Both the position numbers and the translations under genes were made by a program. From NCBI RefSeq assembly GCF_000003605.2, contig NW_003108087.1:709254-727214 (forward strand): 17,961 nucleotides of DNA, read 5' to 3'. Each line of letters opens with the position of its first letter. Within the stretch, counting starts at the first letter, position 1. The notes below the pieces were generated by a model. The model was not told the origin of the DNA. It saw only the letters and a program-made list of their open reading frames with translations, and did not search any database. The DNA is from Saccoglossus kowalevskii. Its lineage: Eukaryota > Hemichordata > Enteropneusta > Harrimaniidae. Shown one piece after another: positions 9,507 to 16,670 of the stretch.

Positions 9507-9775
9507 TCCCTTGAAATCACATCACTGCTGAACATCTGTGGCCACAACTGTTGTGGAGACACCAGTTGAATTTCTCACCTTTGGTGATGACTATGTCTCA
9601 TCATTAGAAATCACAACCCTCATGATCTAAAGCAGTTTATGTGGTGGGAAAAATAGCAAAGTGTGGCCAGGGAGACAGATTGAATGCTACTTCCATTGTC
9701 TCTGCTGATCTTCTGATAGTCTACTTCCATCATCAAGGAATTGACAGATTTGAGTGGTATAATAGTTATACTAAC
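9507..9775. other. Probable intronic sequence, minus-strand gene
   Basis: The minus frame open from 9877 continues to a stop at 9622-9620, past the proposed donor at 9775. Near 9567 the minus strand has a strong donor-like CCAAAG|GTGAGAAA, but no open frame leads into it, so it is unassigned. Confidence 0.35.
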
Positions 9776-9879
9776 CGAAAAACTGTAATCTTCCTGGAGA
9801 GCATCCAGAATGGTTCTTGCTAACACCACTGTGACCACACTCTCTGCCAACAATTCTCTCACCTCTTGCAGTATCATGC
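9776..9879 (-). CDS. Candidate internal exon, minus strand, helical segment
   Basis: The minus acceptor TGTACAG precedes 9879. After two bases the frame reads MILQEVRELLAESVVTVVLA then RTILDALQEDYSFS (34 codons) up to a donor TTTCG|GTTAGT. The peptide is a strongly amphipathic, leucine- and valine-rich helix pair of the kind found in alpha-solenoid repeats. The start phase (two bases to complete a codon) is compatible with the end phase of the 13697-13499 exon, but phase alone does not prove they are adjacent. The donor is weak, and the frame stays open for another 51 codons, so the true 3' limit is uncertain. No family recognised. Confidence 0.35.
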
Positions 9880-9915
9880 CTGTACATTCCGCATCTCAGG
9901 ACAGAACCATTGATA

Positions 9916-10283
9916 CTGACCAGAGATTGGGGGCTGTTTGACAAAATAGATAGATATAGATATTGTAGTCGTGCTCGGCTACAGCAAGGGCCCACGGTTT
10001 CTTGGTAATAGTTGACCAAATTTGCCAGGACTCCTCAAAATCATTGGAAAGGTGTTCCTTCATACTGACCCTGGCCATATCCATGTCCATGGATACTATT
10101 TCTACCACCCTCATGACCAGACTATCGTTTGTGGGTGCCTTGATCCTGTGAATTAGATGATGGTTGTTCATATCTATCTGTCTATAGTTTAAACATTTGA
10201 AGTTTGCATGCTCTTGTTCAGTGACTGTTCTTAATAACAGAATCACGCATTGCCAACAGGAAAGTAGCACATTGAGCAACAAT
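9916..10283 (-). CDS. Candidate internal exon, minus strand, leucine-rich
   Basis: The minus acceptor is one of the best in the window: an ACTAAC branch-point motif, then TTCTGTTTCTGTTTCTAAG ending just before 10283. The best frame takes one base to complete a codon and reads LLLNVLLSCWQCVILLLRTV then TEQEHANFKCL, and stays open for about 127 codons to a TGA near 9896. The first 30 residues are two hydrophobic helices, again solenoid-like. The later part (DSLVMRVVEIVSMDMDMARV) is plausible coding, but internal donor-like sites (GG|GTCAGTATG near 10069, TG|GTCAGTATC near 9916) leave the exon end unresolved; the coordinate given is the furthest one. It is joined in phase to a possible upstream segment ending QVRK near 10408. 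Confidence 0.4.
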
Positions 10284-10326
10284 CTTAGAAACAGAAACAG
10301 AACCAGCGTTAGTTGAATCAGAATAG

Positions 10327-10875
10327 TTGGTATGCAAGGCAGCCACCACAGGACAGTGCCCTCTAGTCGATTATGTACTGTTGTCTAACTTTCTGACTTG
10401 TGTGTTAGACAATTTATGTAACACAGTGCTGCCTACTAAAGTCAAACAATCTCCCTTGCTGGAAAACACACCTCTGGGTCCATCAACGGCATTGAATCAT
10501 ATGGCTTGGGGTTATTCTTTACCTAAGACTGATCAACATATATGCAGTAGTGAGGTTCCAACTGGTTACTGGATTCAGAATTATCAGCTTGCGACCATGA
10601 TCAATTCAGTTCACTTCCTTTACGCTTTCCACATCATTTCTTACCTGATTATATTTGAAATTCCAAATTTGAAATTTCCAAATAGCACAGATTGTATTGC
10701 TCCATACCATACAATAAATTTGATGCATGCACAGCCTACAACAATTTATGCTAACTATGATGGTGCCTTTTCATACTGCCAAGACACAGGACACACCTTA
10801 TTCACTGATACCCGCTCACCGACTATGCTGGCTTGGTCCTTTCATGGACATCTTATTGGCAACAGCCTTCACTGA
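10327..10875 (+). other. 182-codon plus-strand open frame of uncertain status
   Basis: This is the longest open frame in the window, longer than expected by chance at this base composition. The product would include CVLDNLCNTVLPTKV, a hydrophobic FLYAFHIISYLIIFEI segment and many Thr, His and Cys residues. It lacks a clear start (the first ATG is residue 59) and its 5' part overlaps the antisense of minus-strand exon candidates with good splice sites (donors TCTTAG|GTAAAG near 10531 and AATCAG|GTAAGAAA near 10646, read on minus). I therefore cannot decide between a decayed plus-strand coding sequence and a shadow. No family recognised. Confidence 0.3.
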
Positions 10876-11079
10876 CAATGTTTGCGATACTTGCCAGTGA
10901 CATTCGTTAGTAAGTAAATTTAATCTCAAATACTGGAGCACCTCAGTTCTAGAACTTTGATTTTGATTTGTCTTTTCGATGGGCATTCCAATTTAGACAC
11001 CCCATACATATAGTTTTTCCTTGAGCACTGGCGATGTATGTTGCTTGGTTCCAACACCATCTCTCAACTTTCTTCTAAG

Positions 11080-11299
11080 CAAACACTAAAATCAAAAAGT
11101 CCATTAGTAATCACAAATGGTAATTGAAAACAGTCAAATGTATCATCAATACAGTGAGGGCCAAAACTACTTTATTGACAAAAAAGAAATTGGGAGAAAA
11201 TACCTCTCCATCCCAGAGGGGTGTGATGTGTCATCAGTAGAATTTGATATCTTGAAAATTTTCAGACACAAGCCCTCTTTTCCTGACTGGACACATCAG
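11080..11299 (+). CDS. Candidate plus-strand exon with start codon, 61 codons
   Basis: The acceptor CTCTCAACTTTCTTCTAAG ends at 11079. A stop sits in frame at 11108, then ATG at 11117 opens exactly 61 codons to a consensus donor CATCAG|GTGAGC (intron begins 11300). The peptide begins MVIENSQMYHQYSEGQNYF and includes IGRKYLSIPEGCDVSSVEFD and KIFRHKPSFPDWTHQ. Its composition is protein-like, while the opposite strand is stopped. Shortly downstream another plus frame (about 11343-11501, containing LDLGEHPYFSCYPLNDVAH) looks coding too, in a different frame. Either this is part of a spliced plus-strand gene lying inside the minus gene, or, with the 10327-10875 frame, it is a decayed mobile-element or pseudogene remnant. 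I do not recognise it. Confidence 0.35.
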
Positions 11300-11501
11300 G
11301 TGAGCATTTGTTTTGCGACCTGGAGCTCAACTTGGACAGATAGCCCACTAGATTAATCCGATGCTTCACATTGGATTTAGGAGAGCATCCATACTTTTCT
11401 TGCTACCCTCTAAATGATGTTGCACATGCATCCCTTAAAAGAACATCTCAGATTCGGGAATATTCATGTGTCACTACCATCTACCGCTGCAGTGTATATT
11501 A

Positions 11502-12335
11502 ATAATCAAGGAACAAGCAGGAACGTGTTAGTGGGAATCATTCGAGTGTAGGTTATTAGGAATAATAATCTTTCCTTAACTTGAGAAGGAGAAGAAGTGA
11601 CAACTCATGAAGTGTGTCCAATACTACAAATGTGAATGATATTGCTAGTAGATCATTGACGGGTATCCAGACAGGTCATGTCCTTGAACATTTGCAGCAG
11701 CCTTGAGGATCTCAATCTGTATATGCCTTATGTACAACCCGCATAACCCCAAAACTTAAACTTAACTAAACTAAACTAATGCTCACTGCATGGCATTTCA
11801 ATCTGACTTTCTTGGGTCGGAGAGACTGGCTTGGTAGGTGGGCCATAATTCTACAGTAGCAAGGCAGCTGTTGTGATTCTGACTTTGAATCTCATGTTTC
11901 ATATTGTAATATATAGACATGTTTGTTTGAATGTAAAAACATATATTGTCTCTGCTGGTGGAAACTCATTCATAGGCATGGTAGTGTGAATTCCACTAGT
12001 CTTCAATGACAAGCTGTCTCAGAGTATTGAGTATAAACTTTAATACTTGCATTTTGAGATTATTCATAGAGCTTTATTGAGGTCTATTTTGTGAAATATT
12101 TGATAGTCTGAAATCCGGCACATTAATGAAAAACAACAAGGATTTGTCACGATTGGAACACAATTCAAAAGAGCAAAATAAATTAATTGGAATGTTTATC
12201 ATATATTTCTTACATTTTACACATAATCGGACCAAAATTACTAAACTTGATATGATATGATATGACATATGTACTAGTTGAGTAGTTTTGCAATTTATTT
12301 TTATTATCAGTTTGCTCAGTCATTTAATCAGAGAT
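11502..12335. other. Probable intron or intergenic sequence, no gene seen
   Basis: A+T-rich with two short simple repeats: TAAAC/TAACT units at 11752-11779 and GATAT units (TGATATGATATGATATG) at 12248-12268. No open frame with splice support on either strand. Confidence 0.5.
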
Positions 12336-12344
12336 TTATAAGAC

Positions 12345-12431
12345 CTTAGACAGAGACCAGGGTGATGGCAGGTTGGAAATCATCTTAGATACTGAGTCTC
12401 TGCTCAGAGATTTTAGCATGCAATTGATTGT
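12345..12431 (-). CDS. Candidate internal exon, minus strand, 29 codons
   Basis: The minus acceptor (ACTTTCTATGGTTGCGGCTT, then GACCACTAATCAG) precedes 12431. The 87-base segment reads TINCMLKSLSRDSVSKMI then SNLPSPWSLSK to a donor-like AAG|GTCTTA, so both phases are 0. The same frame extends upstream through LANAPALLERLQRLV with one in-frame TAA at 12534-12532. The region could therefore instead be a single decayed frame with one stop. No family recognised. Confidence 0.25.
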
Positions 12432-12729
12432 CTGATTAGTGGTCAAAGCCGCAACCATAGAAAGTTTTAGAGCAGAATCAGGAGATCTCCCTGGGTTTTT
12501 CACCACTGGTGACCACTTGTGTTACACCAATCTCTGTAGCCTCTCCAGTAATGCTGGTGCATTTGCCAAGCTATGTGTTCGAATATCATGTTTGTATGTT
12601 CGTATATATGTCTATACATTTAATTAGTATGATATTGTCTTCTTGATGTGATTGTTCGACCATGTCTAAGTTCTCTTAAACCAATGTCAGTGCATACCAC
12701 GTGTGATCTTGGGCGTATAGAAGCCTTAC

Positions 12730-12816
12730 ATATTGACAGTGATTTCTGAACAGCAGTTATTTTCCTAGGGATGTCAGCCAGGGATTGCAAGTGCGTCACA
12801 TACAGTACCAAAATCA
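12730..12816 (-). CDS. Candidate internal exon, minus strand, 28 codons
   Basis: Minus frame ILVLYVTHLQSLADIPRKIT then AVQKSLSI, ending at a good donor TCAATAT|GTAAGG. The acceptor (GCCCTGTGAG) is weak. The incoming phase (two bases) matches the end phase of the 13697-13499 exon, and the outgoing phase is 1. The amphipathic leucine-rich composition is like the neighbouring candidate exons. An alternative acceptor at CATCCCTAG, with the exon starting near 12772, would give a much shorter exon. Confidence 0.28.
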
Positions 12817-12831
12817 CTCACAGGGCCAAAG

Positions 12832-13498
12832 CCCCACCAAATACTACCATACCATGTATAATAAGATATATCTAATTTAGGCAAATGTATTAAAATAAAA
12901 CATGCAGATTAGAGCAAATAATTGCCCTGCAAATATATAACAACCATGTAGTAAATTCTATTTCTAACTATAGTTACACCAGAGTTCTAGGTACCCACAC
13001 TATGCATGAGCAGTATGCTGTTTACAGAATGCCAATACTGCAATGATTGATCGTGAGAATAATGAGCAAATACTCTATATACAATAATACAAACTCATGA
13101 CATATGAAAATTAAATGATAAAGCCAATGGTCAAACTAGTGGTAAATCAGATATGTCAAACACGATAGGTTATGTCAAATCCTTGAGATGCTAGGAAATG
13201 AATGTGATTTGCAATAGCCTGCTTGTCCGAATGTGTGTAAAAGTCTTACAGTCTCAAGGAACTAGCTAGACAATGTGGTGCAGCTAGATGCAAGGCAAAT
13301 GAACATACAAGAGTATGTACCCCTGATCTTGAACATTCACTGGTAACACCAAATTTTGCGCCACATGGCACAAACTTATCTTGTCTTGAGATGTAGTTAG
13401 TCCTTCATAAAGAATTTACCACATTGATGCTTCTGCCTAAACTGACCTGTAATGTAACTAATACCTAATGTTTGACATTGTAAAAAGTGCTTTCTCAC
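12832..13498. other. Probable intron, minus-strand gene
   Basis: A+T-rich with no open frame flanked by consensus splice sites. It would be the intron following the 13697-13499 exon if the minus-strand model is right. Confidence 0.4.
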
Positions 13499-13697
13499 CT
13501 GTATTAGCCACATTGTAGAGAAAATCCACTAGCTGTGGCATAGATGGATAGAAAGAATGTGCTAAGTTTGATATAATAGGACCAGTTTCTGATAGGAGCA
13601 TTGTTTCTGCGATCCTATGAGAAGTGCCAAGGGCAGATCTGAGTATGAGGACAGCCTGTATAAGATGAAACAGCTTTGGGGTTGCAGACATGTCTCT
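13499..13697 (-). CDS. Probable internal exon, minus strand, helical protein
   Basis: This is the best-supported internal exon. The minus acceptor TTTCTGACAATCCAACAG ends before 13697. The frame reads RDMSATPKLFHLIQAVLILR, then SALGTSHRIAETMLLSETGP, IISNLAHSFYPSMPQLVDFL and YNVANT, and ends AATACAG|GTGAGAAA, a near-perfect donor. The length is 199 bases, starting in phase 0 and ending in phase 1 (an alternative acceptor 4 bases in would start with two bases). The pattern of paired amphipathic helices separated by short polar turns resembles HEAT/ARM alpha-solenoid proteins; that is inference from composition, and I cannot name the family. It fits downstream of the 14654-14396 exon if the alternative acceptor is used. 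Confidence 0.55.
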
Positions 13698-14103
13698 CTG
13701 TTGGATTGTCAGAAACTCTGAGCCATGAGACAGAAAACCTACCTACGAAAGCAATAGTGAGTCCATCCCTGAATTGGCAACGATGGAACTATTAGTGTCA
13801 TTGTTGTCTTGACAGTGAGTGTTGCAATTATCAGAGAATATAGAGAAACCACTTAAACATCAATGTTGTCCCAACAGAACAGTCTCTTGTGTTCACTTGT
13901 GGGGGCTCTGCTTAGGCCAGAGATTTAAAAACATCTTAGGGCCCACGTTAATTTGTCTCCATGTCTGAGATAGTATTATGATAGTGTTGCTTATGTGCAT
14001 GCACTTGACAAGAATCTTGTTTTCATTGCGAGAGAGCTAAAAAGCTAAAATGTAGGTTATGGTTATGACATTGTCACACCTTGTTGGTAACTATCAAGAG
14101 GCA

Positions 14104-14351
14104 GCAGCTTGACATTTTGCATGAGGGGGTGAGATCTGCTCAATAACCTTGGGCTGAAGGTGCAACCTTACTAGGGGGTCCGGAGGCATGCTCTCCCTTA
14201 TAAATTTTGAAATCTAGACCCTCTGAAACCCTCTATTTCCTGCATTTTGAGGGGCAAATTTTGCTGACACAAAGGGTTTCAGCTTCATTTTGGAGGGGTG
14301 ACGCCCCTATTTTTTTTCCAGGGGCGATCGCCCCCTCTGCACCCCACCCCA
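14104..14351 (+). mobile_element. Dispersed repeat, copy 3 (longest)
   Basis: Runs from GCATTTTGCATG-like sequence (as in copy 2) through GATCTGCTCAATAACCTT, GGAGGCATGCT, ACCCTCTGAAAC, CTATTTCCTGCATTTTGAGG and GGCAAATTTTGCTGACACAA to a G/C-rich end. That end includes the perfect 14-bp palindrome GGGGCGATCGCCCC at 14321-14334. No coding capacity. It sits in the intron between the 14654-14396 and 13697-13499 exons. A non-autonomous DNA transposon is likely, but its ends and target duplication are not resolved. Confidence 0.82.
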
Positions 14352-14395
14352 TCTCTGTGCTGCTAGTGTTGTAGCATTTCTATATACTGCCTTAC

Positions 14396-14654
14396 TTGGC
14401 AGACTGATGTTCAAGAAGACTTTGTAAAAAGTGTAAGTATCAGCTCTCTTCCTACAATTGACATTTTTGGGAAATATTTTTAACAGTAACAACCTTGATC
14501 TCTGGACATCTTTGAGTTTGTTTATTCCACTTGTCAGGTGAAACACACACCATACTGAGATAAATGGTAACACTTGACGACAAAGATGACATTTGTTGTG
14601 AAGATCATCGGTGAGCAAAAATCTGTCAACCAATAGATTCAAAACCCTCTTTGT
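14396..14654 (-). CDS. Probable internal exon, minus strand, helical protein
   Basis: Minus acceptor GAAGTGTACAG precedes 14654, just downstream of an in-frame stop (14666-14664). The frame reads TKRVLNLLVDRFLLTDDLHN, then KCHLCRQVLPFISVWCVFHL, TSGINKLKDVQRSRLLLLKI and FPKN. It continues to a consensus donor CTGCCAA|GTAAGG (intron from 14395). The length is 259 bases, phase 0 in and phase 1 out. It is leucine-rich with alternating amphipathic helices, like the next exon. The acceptor lacks a good pyrimidine tract, which lowers confidence in the exact start. There is no ATG in frame, so an upstream exon is needed. One possibility is 14882-14826 (MICHGFRLVFNFVILCESF), which ends in phase 0 at a weak GTGTAA donor. 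No family recognised. Confidence 0.5.
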
Positions 14655-14994
14655 CTGTACACTTCAGTGTTTGTTTCAGAATAGGTCATTATTTGGTGTA
14701 GTGGAAACTTCTGTTCCTATTTTCAAGAGTCTTGCCAGCTTGATTAGAGAACTGAATATTTATTTAGCCGATACATAACCTCTCTAGTCAGCAGAGGGTG
14801 CTTTCAGTTCGTAATAGTGTTACACGAAGGATTCACAAAGAATCACAAAATTGAAAACAAGGCGGAAACCATGGCAAATCATTTTTTCCTGCACTGTACA
14901 TAAATTCATGATCTAGCATATAGTAAATGCAATAGCTGATTTAAGTGCACTTAATAGAACAAATATGGTACAAATGTAATGACGACACCTCCAG
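14655..14994. other. Short spacer between the two minus-strand transcripts
   Basis: Lies between the inferred poly(A) site near 14995 and the first recognisable exon at 14654. It holds a CTCF-like motif (14788-14802) and a 19-codon minus frame with ATG in fair context (14882-14826). If the transcripts are separate genes, the promoter and first exon of the downstream gene should be here. Confidence 0.4.
14788..14802 (+). promoter_or_regulatory. CTCF-core-like motif TCAGCAGAGGGTGCT
   Basis: It matches the widely conserved animal CTCF core (CCAGCAGAGGGCGCT type) at 13 of 15 positions as recalled. It sits in the spacer between two transcripts, a typical location for such sites. A single motif match in 18 kb is weak evidence of binding. 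Confidence 0.3.
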
Positions 14995-15014
14995 ATGTTA
15001 AAAAAACAGTGACA

Positions 15015-15020
15015 TTTATT
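15015..15020 (-). terminator. Poly(A) signal AATAAA, minus strand
   Basis: On the minus strand AATAAATGTCACTG is followed by a T7 run and then a G/T-rich element (TCTGGAGGTGTCG, 14993-14981). This is the classical arrangement of hexamer, cleavage zone and downstream element, and predicts cleavage near 14995-15000. Confidence 0.6.
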
Positions 15021-16338
15021 TCAAAGTTTCCAAACAAAACAGCAACAAAACAAATATGGTATACAATAAAGGAGAATAAAACATTGACAACTGCCATTTG
15101 TACAAAATGTATAGAAATTAATATATTTATATTTTTAAAAAGAAAACACAAAATAAATCTGAATGCTTTGGTCAAAACAGCTTTGCAGCAGTAGAAAACA
15201 TCAACTGAGATACAATATATTATAAGGTAGGACGTTGAAATCCATTCAATTTACCTTACAGAATATACCCACATAGAATTAACTAGTAAAATAGCGCACA
15301 CACACACAATGCTCCTTAATTAGTATGCGCAAGTTTTATTTCAATTTTGACCTTAATTACCTTTCACCTCAAGGTCGCAAACTTGCTTAAAGCTCAGAAT
15401 TTAATAAATCAGAGTGAATCAATTGTACAAATCTAAGAAAAAGTGATCAGAGAGAATAGGTATTGACAAAACTTTATCATCATATGGTTAAATTAGACAA
15501 AATTAGAAATATTTATTTGGAATTAAGCTCTTTAATCACTTAGAAAACAAGTTTTTAAAATAAATGTCCTGTCTCCCCAAAACTTCTCAAATTCTCAAAC
15601 ACTATGAAAATGAAAATAGGTGAGCAACTATTTTCACACTCACAACTTGGTCAATATTCAGATTTACTCTTCCATTAATGTTATATTAACAATATCGAGA
15701 GTCAAACATGGATAATAGTCTGGTATGTGAGAATTGTATAGTAATACAAGTTGAATAACAGATATTAACATCTCTTCTGATGAAACAGCAATTAATAATA
15801 CTTAATTATAGTCATTCTTATTTATTGAAATAAGATGCCAATTTCCTAAATATAGTCACACAATATTTTTCTTCTTCTTTAAATTAAAAAGAAATAGGGA
15901 AGGGTATGGTATGATTGATACATGGTTACTTAGATAGAACGCATCAACTACAAAGGTGGAACGATGGGTGAATATTAAAGTCATAGTACTGACGAATTAC
16001 TTAATACCTCAGGGCACTGTGAAGCGTATACAACACAGCAGTACTATGAACGTTTTACTGCATAAACTCCACAGCATGTGCACAAAGTCAATAAACCAAG
16101 TTGACACACATAAATCAGGTCCATGTGACCGTGTAATGTCTGAGCGTGCATTTTGTGGTGTTTTGTAATGCCGTGTTTGCTCTATTTGTAGTGCATACAT
16201 TTACCCAAAATGACAGGTATCAATGATCGGGTATACAGTGAAGACAGTTTGGGGGTTTCTGTGACGTTCTATTGGCAATTTGTGTTTTTAATAGAACTAA
16301 TATGGTAAGCATGATCATACATGCATAGAAACAAAAAG

Positions 16339-16393
16339 CATGGAAACAGTCAAACAAAAACATTCATTGCTATTTGCCGAGGGTGTTTCCATG
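16339..16393 (-). other. Inverted repeat / potential stem-loop in the 3' UTR
   Basis: CATGGAAACA (16339-16348) and TGTTTCCATG (16384-16393) are perfect 10-base reverse complements separated by 35 bases. In the minus transcript this could fold into a 10-bp stem. Function unknown. Confidence 0.5.
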
Positions 16394-16566
16394 GTAATTA
16401 CAATAAAAATATGCAGCAGGTCAAAGCACTTTCTGATTAGTTAATGACAGGTGCAGAATTTGCATAAACAGTGAGAACCAATGAGTGGGAAGCATACAGA
16501 ACACTTTTTTTTTTTCATGTATGAAAAGAAAAACATAACAGATTATAACAGCAGAGATCTTTGTTG

Positions 16567-16668
16567 TCATTTCTCTTCAAAGAACTTCTTGGCATGATCC
16601 CACCATGTTTCTGGAAATCTGGGACTCTAACATCATTCTTGACAAACCATCTTTGTCTTTTTCTTTGT
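16567..16668 (-). CDS. Probable terminal exon, minus-strand gene; frame unresolved
   Basis: The minus acceptor is strong: a TTTTAAC branch-like motif, then CCTTTTGTCTGCTTATTG, TTTTTTGTCATTATAG, with the exon starting at 16668. Three readings are possible depending on the incoming phase. Skipping two bases gives KEKDKDGLSRMMLESQISRN then MVGSCQEVL, stop 16579-16577. Skipping one gives QRKRQRWFVKNDVRVPDFQK onward, stop 16517-16515. Using none closes after 11 codons, yet further on the same frame reads FPETWWDHAKKFFEEK before a stop at 16569-16567. That last peptide is the most protein-like and would need a different acceptor (GATGTTAG or CCCAG). Upstream exons lie outside the window or are not visible. 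No family recognised. The 3' UTR and poly(A) signal downstream support a gene end here. Confidence 0.4.
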
Positions 16669-16670
16669 CT

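Larger units (their letters stand above)
14995..16566 (-). other. 3' untranslated region of the upstream minus-strand gene
   Basis: This is about 1.6 kb of A+T-rich, stop-filled sequence between the terminal coding exon (16668-16567) and a strong poly(A) signal at 15020-15015. It includes a CA dinucleotide run (15294-15308), an A-rich tract on the minus strand opposite T10 (16506-16515), and an inverted repeat at 16339-16393. Other minus AATAAA motifs occur upstream (for example near 15515 and 15818) and could give shorter isoforms. The small open frames here (16009-16200 minus, 15956-16168 plus) are not credible genes. Confidence 0.5.

Noticed and set aside
14826-14882. 19-codon first exon (MICHGFRLVFNFVILCESF) for the downstream minus gene
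   Set aside because: Phase fits the 14654 exon, but the donor (GTGTAA) and the next acceptor are weak, so it is mentioned only as a possibility and not annotated as an exon.
14951-15194. Opposed 71- and 74-codon frames
   Set aside because: Low-complexity A+T-rich 3' UTR around the poly(A) signal.
15956-16200. Opposed 70- and 63-codon frames
   Set aside because: Inside the presumed 3' UTR, no splice or start context, chance length.
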